Of a DNA stretch of 42,008 nucleotides, positions 33,959 through 42,008 are shown piece after piece; the stretch's first letter is position 1; each line of letters opens with the position of its first letter. This DNA is from Alphaproteobacteria bacterium. GTDB taxonomy: Bacteria > Pseudomonadota > Alphaproteobacteria > DSM-16000 > Inquilinaceae. The position numbers and the translations under genes are program-made. The stretch lies in assembly GCA_009909005.1 (NCBI GenBank), contig JAAAOG010000136.1, forward strand, positions 1-42,008, written 5' to 3'. The notes under the pieces are model-generated. The model was not told the origin of the DNA. It saw only the letters and a list, made by a program, of their open reading frames with translations, and made no database searches.

Positions 33959-34776
33959 CCGGAGAGCTCCCGGGCGCGGCGGACGGCGGCGGCCACCGCC
34001 TCTTCCATCAGCCGATCCAGTGCTCCGTCGCGCATCAGCACCTCCAGCGCCGCCTCGGTGGTCCCACCCGGGCTGGTGACGTTCCGGCGCAGCGTGCCGG
34101 CGGGTTCGGCGGATTGCTCAAGCAGGGCGCCGGCTCCGATCACCGTTTCCCGCGCCAGGCCCACCGCCATCCGGGCCGGCAGGCCGGCCGCCGTCCCGGC
34201 CTGGGCCAGGGCCTCCGCCAGCAGAAAGACATAAGCGGGGCCGCTGCCCGACATGGCTGTCACGGCGTCCAGCTGGTCTTCACTGTCCGCCCAGTTGACC
34301 GAGCCGACCGCGCTCATCAGGCCGGTGCACAGCGCGCGGGCCGGATGGTCGACCTCCGGACCGGCGACCAGCACCGACACCCCCTTGCCGATCGCGGCCG
34401 GCGTATTCGGCATCGCCCGCACCACGGCCGCCTCGCCGCCCAGCGCCGCCTTGATCGACGCGATCGTGCGTCCGGCGGCAATCGACAGCACCGTCGTCCC
34501 GGCCGCCGCGAAGGACCGATAGGCCGGCAGCACCGCACTCATCATCTGCGGCTTGACCGCCACCACGATCGCGTCGGGCTGCAGGTCGGTCGGGAGTGCC
34601 GCCGGGTCGATGGCACAGCGGACCAGGGCGTGGTTGCGCAACTCGGCCGGGATCGCCTCAAGCGCCGGTTCGATAATATGGACGCTGGCGACACCGGCGC
34701 GTTCGAGCCAGCCCCCGAGCAGGGCCTGGCCCATCTTGCCGCAGCCGACCAGAAGGAGCCGGGGCAGCGCTGCCAT
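33955..34776 (-). CDS. proC: Pyrroline-5-carboxylate reductase
   Basis: ProC performs the last step of proline synthesis with NAD(P)H. The 273-residue product has the Rossmann motif LLLVGCGKMGQALL, VVAVKPQMM, the C-terminal MSGSGPAYVFLLAEAL and the signature RRNVTSPGGTTEAAL. The start is ATG at 34776; the longer frame upstream overlaps the ybjN-like gene. Order on this strand: ybjN-like, proC, ybaK-like. Confidence 0.95.
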   Translation of the reverse strand: MAALPRLLLVGCGKMGQALLGGWLERAGVASVHIIEPALEAIPAELRNHALVRCAIDPAALPTDLQPDAIVVAVKPQMMSAVLPAYRSFAAAGTTVLSIAAGRTIASIKAALGGEAAVVRAMPNTPAAIGKGVSVLVAGPEVDHPARALCTGLMSAVGSVNWADSEDQLDAVTAMSGSGPAYVFLLAEALAQAGTAAGLPARMAVGLARETVIGAGALLEQSAEPAGTLRRNVTSPGGTTEAALEVLMRDGALDRLMEEAVAAAVRRARELSG

Positions 34777-34805
34777 GAAACTGTCCTCGACCACGACGCA
34801 GGGGA

Positions 34806-35309
34806 TCACGCTTCGCCAGCCGTATCGAGAATGGCGGCCGAGACCGCCTCGCCGGGCGATTTGCCGCCCCAGATGACGAACTGAAAGGCGGGATAGAACC
34901 GCTCGCACTCGCTGAGCGCGATTTCCACCAGGTCCTCCAGCTGCTCGGTGCTGGCGCCCTGGGCGCCGCGCAGCAGAGTCGTCTGGCGGAACATCGGCGT
35001 CGTCTCTTCCGTGTCGACATCGAAATGACCCAGCCATAGACGTTCATTGACCACGGCCAGCAGCTCGAAGATCGCCGCCCGGCGATTATGCGGCACGCGG
35101 ATATCGTATTGGCAGGAAAACTGCATAGCGCTGACTTCGTCCTGCCAGAAGAAAAACATCCGGTAATTGCACCACCGCCCAGAAATTTCGACCACCATTT
35201 CCTCCGGGCTCGCCCGCTCGAAGGCCCAGTCATTCGCCGAGACGATTTCCTCGAGGACGTCCAGCGGGTTCTGGGTGAAGGTGGCGGTTTCCATGGCCAG
35301 GGATGTCAT
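34806..35309 (-). CDS. YbjN-domain protein
   Basis: This 167-residue protein matches the YbjN family found upstream of proC in many alphaproteobacteria. Typical segments are WAFERASPEEMVVEISGRW, WLGHFDVDTEE and FYPAFQFVIWGGKSP. Family members are thought to act as type III secretion chaperone-like or stress-response proteins, but the mechanism is unclear. AGGGAGG lies about 10 nt before the ATG. It is 29 bp from proC, in one transcription unit. Confidence 0.86.
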   Translation of the reverse strand: MTSLAMETATFTQNPLDVLEEIVSANDWAFERASPEEMVVEISGRWCNYRMFFFWQDEVSAMQFSCQYDIRVPHNRRAAIFELLAVVNERLWLGHFDVDTEETTPMFRQTTLLRGAQGASTEQLEDLVEIALSECERFYPAFQFVIWGGKSPGEAVSAAILDTAGEA

Positions 35310-35513
35310 CGGCGGGGTCCTCCCTGTGGGAATCTCATCTATTGCCCGGGACAACCGGTGATCGGGGTGCGTCCGCAACGCACCGCGGTTGAGTCCCGGC
35401 CGCTCCCCGGGACCCACGAATCGACCGTCGCACAGACGCCGAAGACGCGCAACCTGCAGGAAAGGCCGGGAAACGGAAACACGGCCGCGCCGCGCCGCCG
35501 GGACCTTGACGCC

Positions 35514-35831
35514 CTATGCGGCCCCGCCCGGCCCGGCCTCCGCCGTGCCGGGACCGCCGGGCGGCGAGACGGCCGCGGCGTCACCCGATTCCAGCCGCGC
35601 TTCCAGTTCGGCCACTTTCGCCGCCAGGGCTTCCTGCTCGGTGCGGGCCGTCTCGGCCATCTCCCGCACGGCGTCGAACTCTTCGCGGGTGACCACGTCC
35701 ATGCGGGCCAGCATGCGCTCAAGCTGTTGGCGAACCTGGGCCTCCAGCTCTTCGCGAAGGCCCGCCGCCGTCCCCATGGCGCCGCTGGCCAGCTTGGCGA
35801 GGTCGTCGAACAGCTTGCTGTCCATCTGCAT
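35514..35831 (-). CDS. ubiK: Ubiquinone biosynthesis accessory factor UbiK (BMFP family)
   Basis: This 105-residue coiled-coil protein matches the BMFP/YqiC family: MDSKLFDDLAKLASGAMG at the start, then a long helix with VTREEFDAVREMAETARTEQ. UbiK-type proteins bind membranes and help assemble ubiquinone synthesis enzymes. The final 25 residues are a Gly/Pro-rich tail. It is divergent from hldD across 296 bp. Confidence 0.85.
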   Translation of the reverse strand: MQMDSKLFDDLAKLASGAMGTAAGLREELEAQVRQQLERMLARMDVVTREEFDAVREMAETARTEQEALAAKVAELEARLESGDAAAVSPPGGPGTAEAGPGGAA

Positions 35832-36127
35832 GACCGGCTCCTCATTGCCGATAGGGCGTCGCAGCCGCGCCGGTTCCGCCCGCGCACCGGCGGTCGTCCG
35901 TCCGGTCCCGTGAGCGGTGCTGAAATCCGAAAGCAGGCCGGGCCGTCTGTCCCGGGCACGTCCACCCGCAGCAGCCACCGGCGAAACGGTGAAGCGAAAT
36001 ATGACGGGGGACCGGCCGCATTGCAATGGCACTTCCGGCGGACCTATAAGGACCCCGACAGGCATAACGCGCGCGCCGGCCGCCCATGCCGGCCCGCAAT
36101 TGTCCCCGGAACGCCCAGGCCGTTGTC

Positions 36128-37114
36128 ATGATCGTCATCACCGGCGGTGCCGGTTTCATCGGCTCCAACCTCGTTGCGGCGCTGCAGGACCGCGGCCATA
36201 CCGACCTGGCGGTCATCGACCGTCTCGGCTGCGGCGACAAATGGCGCAACCTCGCCAAGCGCGAACTCGCGGCCCTGCTCGAGCCGGACCAGCTCTTCGC
36301 CTTCCTGCACAAGCATCGCGGCGAGATCGAAGCGGTGTTCCACCTCGGCGCGGTCACCTCGACCACCGAGACCGATGGCGACCTGTTCGTCCGCGACAAT
36401 CTCATGCTGTCGCTCGATCTGTGGCACTGGTGCGCGGCCGCCGGCACGCGGCTGATCTATGCCTCCTCCGCCGCGACCTATGGCGACGGCGCGCAGGGCT
36501 TCGGCGACGATGCCGGCAGCGAGGCGCTGGCGCGGTTGCGGCCGCTCAACGCCTATGGCTGGTCGAAGCATCTGGTCGACCGCCGCGTGGTGCGGCTGGC
36601 GGCACGCGGCGGGCCGGCCCCGCCGCAATGGGCCGGGCTGAAATTCTTCAACGCCTATGGGCCGAACGAGTACCACAAGGGCGACATGGCCAGCGTCGTC
36701 TCGCGGCTCTATCCGCAGGTGCTGGCCGGCGAGCCGGCCCGGCTGTTCCGCTCGCACCATCCCGACTATCCGGATGGCGGCCAGAAGCGCGACTTCGTCT
36801 GGGTCGGCGACTGCGTCGACGTGATGCTCTGGCTGTTCGACACGCCCGCCGTCTCGGGCCTGTTCAATGTCGGCAGCGGCCGGGCGCGGACCTGGCTCGA
36901 CCTCGCCCACGCCGTCTTCGCAGCCGCCGGGCAGGCGCCACGCATCGCGTTCGTCGACATGCCCGAGGCCTTGCGGGACAAGTACCAGTACTTTACCGAA
37001 GCCCGGATGGACCGGCTGCGCGCCGCCGGCTATGACCGGCCGGGGACGAGCCTGGAAGACGGCGTCCTGACCTATTGCCGGGACTATCTGGGCGCCGCCG
37101 ATCCCTATCGCTGA
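36128..37114 (+). CDS. hldD: ADP-L-glycero-D-manno-heptose 6-epimerase
   Basis: HldD flips the 6'-hydroxyl of ADP-heptose for the LPS core. The 328-residue short-chain-dehydrogenase-type epimerase has GGAGFIGSN, HLGAVTSTTETDGD, the catalytic Tyr/Lys in NAYGWSK, and KFFNAYGPNEYHKG. Its presence shows an LPS with a heptose core. It is followed 29 bp later by lgt, so both serve envelope synthesis. The start is ATG at 36128, where the Rossmann motif begins. Confidence 0.94.
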   Translation: MIVITGGAGFIGSNLVAALQDRGHTDLAVIDRLGCGDKWRNLAKRELAALLEPDQLFAFLHKHRGEIEAVFHLGAVTSTTETDGDLFVRDNLMLSLDLWHWCAAAGTRLIYASSAATYGDGAQGFGDDAGSEALARLRPLNAYGWSKHLVDRRVVRLAARGGPAPPQWAGLKFFNAYGPNEYHKGDMASVVSRLYPQVLAGEPARLFRSHHPDYPDGGQKRDFVWVGDCVDVMLWLFDTPAVSGLFNVGSGRARTWLDLAHAVFAAAGQAPRIAFVDMPEALRDKYQYFTEARMDRLRAAGYDRPGTSLEDGVLTYCRDYLGAADPYR

Positions 37115-37143
37115 GATCGCTGAAAGGCGGGAAAGCAGGGCCG

Positions 37144-37998
37144 ATGCTCGCCATACCCTTTCCGGCCATCGACCCGGTGGCCATCGAGATCGGGCCGCTG
37201 GCCATCCGCTGGTACGCGCTCGCCTATCTCGCCGGCTTCCTCCTCGGCTGGCGTTATGCCGTCCGGCTGGCCCGGCGCGATGCCGGGCCGCCCTCCGGTC
37301 CCGATATCGACGACTTCCTGACCTGGGCGATCATCGGCGTCATCCTGGGCGGGCGGATCGGTTTCGCCCTCTTCTATAATCCAGCGTACTTTCTCGCGAA
37401 TCCGCTGGAGATCCTGAAGATCTGGGAAGGCGGCATGGCCTTTCACGGCGGGCTGATCGGCGTGGTCCTGGCGATCATCCTGTTCGCCCGGCACCGCGGC
37501 CATTCGCCTTTCGTGCTGGGCGACATCATCGCCTGCGTCACGCCGATCGGGCTGTTCTTCGGCCGCATCGCCAATTTCATCAACAACGAGCTGTGGGGCC
37601 GCCCGACCGACCTGCCCTGGGCCGTCACCTTCCCCATCCCGCCGGAATGGCAAGCGTTGATCCCGACCGTGCCGCGCCATCCCAGCCAGCTCTACGAGGC
37701 CTTTCTGGAAGGCTTGGTGCTGTTCGTCATCCTGGCGCTGCTGGCCCGCAGGCCCGCCGTCCGCGCCCGGCCCGGCCTGCTGACCGGGGTCTTTCTGACC
37801 GGCTATGGCGTCTTCCGCTTCCTCGTCGAGTTCGTGCGACAGTACGACCCGCGCGAGGGCCTGTTCCTTGGCGTGTTTACCACCGGCCAGCTGCTTTCGG
37901 TCCCCATGGTGCTGGCCGGCATCGCCTTCATCCTCTGGGCCCTGCGCCGGCCGCCCCGGCGCCAGGGCCGTGCGGCGGAGACAGAGGCGGCAGGATGA
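37144..37998 (+). CDS. lgt: Prolipoprotein diacylglyceryl transferase
   Basis: Lgt adds diacylglycerol to the lipobox cysteine of prolipoproteins. The 284-residue inner-membrane protein has about seven hydrophobic segments, the catalytic-region GGMAFHGGLIG, and the signature GRIANFINNELWGRP. Its start at 37144 (MLAIPFPAIDPV) is 29 bp after hldD. Its stop overlaps the ATG of midA. Confidence 0.95.
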   Translation: MLAIPFPAIDPVAIEIGPLAIRWYALAYLAGFLLGWRYAVRLARRDAGPPSGPDIDDFLTWAIIGVILGGRIGFALFYNPAYFLANPLEILKIWEGGMAFHGGLIGVVLAIILFARHRGHSPFVLGDIIACVTPIGLFFGRIANFINNELWGRPTDLPWAVTFPIPPEWQALIPTVPRHPSQLYEAFLEGLVLFVILALLARRPAVRARPGLLTGVFLTGYGVFRFLVEFVRQYDPREGLFLGVFTTGQLLSVPMVLAGIAFILWALRRPPRRQGRAAETEAAG

Positions 37999-39146
37999 GC
38001 GGCGACAAACCCGCGGACACCCCCGCAGACGGCCCCGCGGACAGCCCCGCAGACAACGGCCTGACAGCGCTCCTCAGGGCGCGCTTCGAGAGTGCCGGGC
38101 CGATGACCGTGGCCGAATTCATGGCCGAGGCGCTGAGTCACCCCCGCTACGGCTATTATGCCACCCGCGATCCCTTCGGCCTCGCCGGCGATTTCACCAC
38201 CGCACCCGAGATCAGCCAGATGTTCGGCGAGCTGATCGGCCTGTGGTGCGCCCAGGTCTGGGGGCAGATGGGGGCACCCGACCCGGTCCGTCTGGTCGAG
38301 CTGGGGCCCGGCCGGGGCACGCTGATGGCCGATGCCCTGCGTGCTGCGGCGGTCATGCCAGCCTTCCGCACGGCGCTTCGCGTGCACCTTGTCGAGACCA
38401 GCCCCGTCCTGACGGCGGCCCAGCAGCGGACGCTGGCCCGGGCCGGCCCGCCGCTCGCCTGGCACCGGGCCCTGGAAGAGGTGCCCGCCGGACCGATGCT
38501 GCTGGTCGCCAACGAGGTCTTCGATGCGCTGCCGGTGCGCCAGCTGCAGCGCGGGCAAGGCGGCTGGCACGAACGCCTCGTCGACTGGGACGCCGAGGCG
38601 GGGCGTTTCCGCCTGGTGTTGTCGCAGCGCCCGCTGATCGACGACAGCCTGCCTGATCCGGCCGGTCTGGCCCCGGGAACGATCATCGAGCGCTGTCCGG
38701 CCGGAGAGGCGCTTGCCGCCGCGCTGGGCGCCCGGCTGGTGCGCGACGGCGGGGCGGCGCTGATCATCGATTACGGCCATGCGGCCTCCGGCCCCGGCGA
38801 AACGCTGCAGGCGGTGCGCGGCCATGCCTATGCCGACCCGCTGGCCGATCCGGGGAAGGCCGACCTGACGGCCCATGTCGATTTCGCGCGGCTGGCGGAG
38901 GCGGCACGATCGGCGGGTGCGGCCATCTACGGCCCCGCACCGCAGGGGCCCTTCCTCGCCGCGCTCGGCCTCGCCATGCGGGCCGAACGTCTGACGGCCG
39001 GAGCGACGCCGGCGCAGGCCGAAGATATCCGCGCCGCCCTCCACCGCCTTACGGCGCCGGAACAGATGGGCACGCTGTTCAAGGTCATGGCGATGACGGC
39101 CGGCCGACTCCCGCCGCCCCCCGGTTTTGCAGACAGTGCCGTCTGA
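37995..39146 (+). CDS. SAM-dependent methyltransferase, MidA/NDUFAF7 family (COG1565)
   Basis: This 383-residue protein has PRYGYYATRDPFG, the SAM site VELGPGRGTL and NEVFDALPVRQ, the hallmarks of the family. The mitochondrial homolog NDUFAF7 methylates an Arg of a complex I subunit; the bacterial role is presumed similar. A Pro/Asp repeat-rich N-terminal 20 residues (DKPADTPADGPADSPAD) precedes the domain. It overlaps lgt by 4 bp. In related genomes pgeF normally comes next; here two other genes intervene. Confidence 0.88.
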   Translation: MSGDKPADTPADGPADSPADNGLTALLRARFESAGPMTVAEFMAEALSHPRYGYYATRDPFGLAGDFTTAPEISQMFGELIGLWCAQVWGQMGAPDPVRLVELGPGRGTLMADALRAAAVMPAFRTALRVHLVETSPVLTAAQQRTLARAGPPLAWHRALEEVPAGPMLLVANEVFDALPVRQLQRGQGGWHERLVDWDAEAGRFRLVLSQRPLIDDSLPDPAGLAPGTIIERCPAGEALAAALGARLVRDGGAALIIDYGHAASGPGETLQAVRGHAYADPLADPGKADLTAHVDFARLAEAARSAGAAIYGPAPQGPFLAALGLAMRAERLTAGATPAQAEDIRAALHRLTAPEQMGTLFKVMAMTAGRLPPPPGFADSAV

Positions 39147-39219
39147 CGCAAACGGGGCGGCGTTCGTCGACCACCCGGCTCTGTCACGGCCTCCATCTCT
39201 TGCATCCCTGGGTAACTGG

Positions 39220-40221
39220 ATGCATAGACATCCCATGCCGGGCGCCGATCAGATCTACCACCGCCTGTTCTCCCATCCGCTGATGGTGGAGCAGCTGGTC
39301 CGCGACTTCGTGGATGATGCCATGGCCGCCGGCCTGGATTTCCGGGGCATGGCCCGCGTGAGCGCCAAGTCCTATGGCCGGAGCGGTGCGCGGCGCGACG
39401 GCGACGTCATCTGGCGGATTCCGACCGCCTATGGCACCGACATCTACCTGTATCTCATGCTGGAGTTCCAGTCGCAGAGCGACCCATGGATGCCGGTCCG
39501 CACGCTCGTCTATCAGGGTCTGCTCTGGCAGCAGATCATTGCCGAAACGCGGCTGAAGTCAGAGGACCGGCTGCCACCGGTTCTGCTTGTGGCGATCTAT
39601 AATGGCGGACGGCGCTGGTTGGCCGAAACCAGACTCGACCGGCTCATCGCTCTGCCTAAGGACTCACCGCTCTGGCGTTGGCAGCCGCAGGCCCGATACC
39701 ATCTTCTGGATATGGGCGCGATTCCCGGCGAAAAGCTGGCCGGAAAGCGAAGCCTGGCGACCCTGCTGGTCCGGCTGGAACAGCAGCAGGATCCTGATAC
39801 GCTCTTGCCTCTGATCGACGAGGTGATCGACTGGTTCCGGAGGCATCCTGACTATGACGGACTGAAACGGCTTTTCGCGGAACTGGTCACGAATGTGATC
39901 GAAGGCTCGGGGATGCCGCTGCCCGTCCCGGACGATCTGCAGGAGATGAAGACCATGCTTGAGACCTTGGGCAAGACGTGGCGCGAAGAGTGGACGGCCG
40001 AAGGCAGAGCCCAAGGTCTGGCCGAAGGCATGGCCAAAGGCCTGATGGAAGGCCAGCATCAGGCTCAGGTCCGCACATTGCTCCGTCATCTGGAGCGGCG
40101 CTTCGGGCCGGTGCCGGAAGAAGTCAGGCAACGGGTCGAATCGGCCGACGCCGGGACGCTCGATCGCTGGCTCGACCGCATCCTGGACGCGCCGACCCGC
40201 GAGGCGGTTTTCGAACAATAA
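39220..40221 (+). CDS. Rpn-family (transposase_31/YhgA-like) nuclease
   Basis: This 333-residue protein begins with the family N-terminus YHRLFSHPLMVEQLVRDFV. It has a PD-(D/E)xK-type site with DGDVIWRI and LYLMLEFQSQSD, and the typical Gly-spaced helix EGRAQGLAEGMAKGL near the C-terminus. Rpn proteins are DNA nucleases that promote RecA-independent recombination, and they often occur as lone accessory genes. It starts inside or just after the midA end (ATG at 39220; a frame to 39127 overlaps midA). It splits midA from pgeF and converges on the DUF1906 gene. Confidence 0.85.
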   Translation: MHRHPMPGADQIYHRLFSHPLMVEQLVRDFVDDAMAAGLDFRGMARVSAKSYGRSGARRDGDVIWRIPTAYGTDIYLYLMLEFQSQSDPWMPVRTLVYQGLLWQQIIAETRLKSEDRLPPVLLVAIYNGGRRWLAETRLDRLIALPKDSPLWRWQPQARYHLLDMGAIPGEKLAGKRSLATLLVRLEQQQDPDTLLPLIDEVIDWFRRHPDYDGLKRLFAELVTNVIEGSGMPLPVPDDLQEMKTMLETLGKTWREEWTAEGRAQGLAEGMAKGLMEGQHQAQVRTLLRHLERRFGPVPEEVRQRVESADAGTLDRWLDRILDAPTREAVFEQ

Positions 40222-40231
40222 GGCAGCGGTG

Positions 40232-40906
40232 TTACGCTTCGGCACCGGGGTCGATGACGAAGGAGCCGATATCGCCGCTGCCGGCCGGGTTGATCACGTC
40301 CTCATCGATGAGAATGCCGCACTGTTCCCGGCCGAAGCCGTGCGTCCCGGCTTCGATGATCTGCTTCAGGTGCCACTTGCCGCTCTGGTCGAAGGCTTTG
40401 CTGCCGCGCCAGCCCATCGCCCCGGCCAGCCAGAGGTAATCCGCCAGGCTCTTCGCCGCGACCGCTTCGAGGACGGCGCCGCAGCCATAGGCGCCGACCC
40501 TGTAACCCGGCGCGCCGCCGCGGGCGGCGTCCAGGCCGGCGCGGATGCCTTCGAAATAGGGCACGATGCGGCCGGCGATGTCCGCCTCGGTCGGATCGAA
40601 ATCCACGGCGAAATAGATCGCCGAGCCGGCCGGCTGGCTGATCTCCCCGGCGGCGATGTCATGGGCCGTACGCGCCTGTTCGGCGCCGGCGGCGTGGTCG
40701 AAGCGCTCCGCGCTGTTGTTGAAATCCTCATAGACGACCAGCAGCCGCAGGCCGGCGCGGCAGATGGCGCGGGCTTCGTCCAGGCTCAGCAATTTGCTGC
40801 TCGACCGGGCCTGCGTGTAATACCGGATGGCTGTGCCATAGTCGTTTCGCTTGAAGCAGCCCGGGTCCGTGACCCGCGACGCGCTGTCGAACGCCTTGCT
40901 CATCAT
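40232..40906 (-). CDS. DUF1906 (Rv2525c-like) glycoside-hydrolase-like protein
   Basis: This 224-residue TIM-barrel-like domain is related to GH25-type peptidoglycan hydrolases. It shows GTAIRYYTQ, LRLLVVYEDF, AIYFAVDFDPTEAD and YRVGAYGCGAVLE. Starts ATG-ATG follow AAGGAGAGGG. No signal peptide is visible. A role in cell-wall degradation or phage-like lysis is suggested by the family only. It lies on the opposite strand between the Rpn nuclease and pgeF, 10 bp from the end of the former. Confidence 0.82.
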   Translation of the reverse strand: MMSKAFDSASRVTDPGCFKRNDYGTAIRYYTQARSSSKLLSLDEARAICRAGLRLLVVYEDFNNSAERFDHAAGAEQARTAHDIAAGEISQPAGSAIYFAVDFDPTEADIAGRIVPYFEGIRAGLDAARGGAPGYRVGAYGCGAVLEAVAAKSLADYLWLAGAMGWRGSKAFDQSGKWHLKQIIEAGTHGFGREQCGILIDEDVINPAGSGDIGSFVIDPGAEA

Positions 40907-41112
40907 CCCTCTCCTTGAAGCCCGCGCATGTTCGCCGCTCTTTGCGTGCAGTGTAAATCACCGGTGGCCGGGCTGCTAGTCTGGGGCTGCGGAAACGCCG
41001 CCCCCCACCGCGGCTCTTGGCTGTCGCAGTGACAGGTGCCGATATGATATGAGTGAGCCTCTGGTGAACGGCCTGCCGTCCCCTGCCGACACCCCTTCGC
41101 CCTGCGACCGCC

Positions 41113-41868
41113 ATGCTGCCCGAATTTGCCGAGACGCTGCCGCACGCCTTTTTCTCGCGCGAGGGCGGGGTGAGCGAGGGGCTCTACGCCGCGCGCAATT
41201 GCGGCTTCGGCTCGGGCGATGCGCGGGAGAACGTCGCCCGCAACCGGGCGCTCTGTCTGGACGAGCTCGGCGTGCCCGGCGCCCGGCTGCTGACCCTCAA
41301 CCAGGTGCACAGCCCGGAGGTGGTGGTGGCCGACGCACCCTGGGAGCCGGAGGAGGCGCCGCGGGCCGATGCCCTGGTCACCGACCGGCCGGGCCTCGCC
41401 CTCGGCATCCTCACCGCCGACTGTGCGCCGGTGCTGCTGACGGACCCCGAGGCGGGGGTCATCGGCGCCGCCCATGCCGGCTGGAAAGGCGCACGGGCCG
41501 GAGTGCTGGCGCGCACTCTGGCGGCCATGGCCGCGCTCGGTGCCCGGCCGGCCCGCATCCGGGCGGCGATCGGCCCGTGCATCGGCCCCGACAGCTATGA
41601 GGTGAGCGGCGAATTCCGGAACGATTTCCTGGCTGACGATCCCGGCCATGACCGCTTTTTCCGCCCGGCGCCGCGCGCGGGCCATGCCTTGTTCGACCTG
41701 CCCGGCTATTGCCGGGCCGCCCTTTCGGCCCTGGGCATCGCCGCCATCGCCACCCACGGCGCCGACACGCTGGCGGACGACAGGCGCTGGTTCAGCTATC
41801 GCCGGTCCGTGCTGCGCGGCGAGCCGGACTATGGCCGGTGTCTCTCGGTAATCTGTCTGCCGTCCTGA
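41113..41868 (+). CDS. pgeF: Purine nucleoside phosphorylase/laccase-domain protein (YfiH/PgeF)
   Basis: This 251-residue protein has the metal-binding set of the family: NQVHSPEV (His), TADCAPVLL (Cys) and GAAHAGWKGA (His). YfiH-family proteins are described both as multicopper-like phenol oxidases and as zinc purine nucleoside-processing enzymes that affect peptidoglycan fidelity. The gene is normally directly behind midA in the lgt-midA-pgeF cluster. Here about 1.97 kb with two foreign-looking genes lies between. Confidence 0.9.
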   Translation: MLPEFAETLPHAFFSREGGVSEGLYAARNCGFGSGDARENVARNRALCLDELGVPGARLLTLNQVHSPEVVVADAPWEPEEAPRADALVTDRPGLALGILTADCAPVLLTDPEAGVIGAAHAGWKGARAGVLARTLAAMAALGARPARIRAAIGPCIGPDSYEVSGEFRNDFLADDPGHDRFFRPAPRAGHALFDLPGYCRAALSALGIAAIATHGADTLADDRRWFSYRRSVLRGEPDYGRCLSVICLPS

Positions 41869-41886
41869 CGCCGTGTGCAAATATCG

Positions 41887-41985
41887 ATGACCCTGGGAAC
41901 TCATCCGGACGCCACACCTATGCCCTATATGATCATGTTTGCGATCCTTTGCCTGCTTGCGCTTCTGGCGTCGTGCATGATGTAA
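41887..41985 (+). CDS. Possible 32-residue (or 21-residue) lipoprotein-like micropeptide
   Basis: A short ORF reads MTLGTHPDATPMPYMIMF, then a hydrophobic run ending LLASCMM and a stop. If started at the second ATG (41920) it is a 21-residue membrane peptide with a lipobox-like LASC next to its end, which would leave only three mature residues. No strong ribosome-binding site is seen and there is no family match, so it may not be real. Confidence 0.25.
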   Translation: MTLGTHPDATPMPYMIMFAILCLLALLASCMM

Positions 41986-42008
41986 TCCTGCCGACCCGGC
42001 CGTTTTGC

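Noticed and set aside
39220-40221. Insertion sequence, because the Rpn family was once named transposase_31
   Set aside because: No terminal inverted repeats or target duplication are visible. Rpn proteins are stand-alone nucleases.

Overview
The window is GC-rich chromosome from an alphaproteobacterium, most likely of a Rhodospirillales type. This rests on the sdhCDAB order, the lgt-midA-pgeF gene order, a DUF1127/LysR divergent pair, ruvX divergent from gatC, a TadG-like pilus protein and a heptose epimerase. The genus is not identifiable from the sequence alone. Most genes are ordinary housekeeping genes. Against this background several short, AT-richer accessory insertions stand out.

Layout. 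1-2.9 kb: the end of a DabA-type inorganic-carbon uptake subunit, coupled to a PII-like regulator. 2.9-4.3 kb: a haem peroxidase of the animal (cyclooxygenase-like) superfamily. 4.8-7.0 kb: polX, then vapB with the stump of a broken vapC. 7.0-9.8 kb: gatB and a Tat-exported metallo-beta-lactamase-fold hydrolase. 9.8-11.4 kb: AT-rich island A (HNH endonuclease plus a 48-residue protein, with its own sigma70-type promoter). It is inserted behind a hydrogenase-maturation-protease-like gene that overlaps gatC. 12.1-19.7 kb: ruvX, an AEC permease, adhP, a methyltransferase, a TadG-like von Willebrand protein and an MsbA-like exporter. 19.8-24 kb: sdhCDAB, interrupted between sdhA and sdhB by a DUF4258/YgiT zinc-finger toxin-antitoxin-like pair. 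24-28.4 kb: a methyltransferase, a 39-bp-repeat coiled-coil protein, mnmA, a DUF1127-HisKA fusion and a LysR regulator. 28.4-29.3 kb: a PEP-CTERM-like surface protein.

29.6-31.9 kb: AT-rich island B, a RelA/SpoT-TPR protein and a 27-residue ORF. It sits in the 3' end of gatA and is bounded by a 76-bp direct repeat with 2 mismatches. The displaced gatA terminus is left at the far end. 31.9-36 kb: gatA, a YbaK-type deacylase, proC, a YbjN protein and ubiK. 36.1-41.9 kb: hldD, lgt and midA, then an inserted Rpn-family nuclease and a DUF1906 hydrolase, then pgeF.

The most interesting signal is the pair of small islands without a recombinase (A and B). Each sits at the 3' end of a host gene, carries a replacement C-terminus for it, and leaves a copy of the target's 3' end on the far side. 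Each carries one large foreign gene of a nuclease or nucleotide-signalling type plus one tiny ORF, under an in-island promoter with a 17-bp spacer. These look like minimal site-specific cargo units, plausibly defence or toxin modules. The three gat genes are also scattered (gatB 8.5 kb, gatC 12.1 kb, gatA 33.3 kb), although they usually form one operon.
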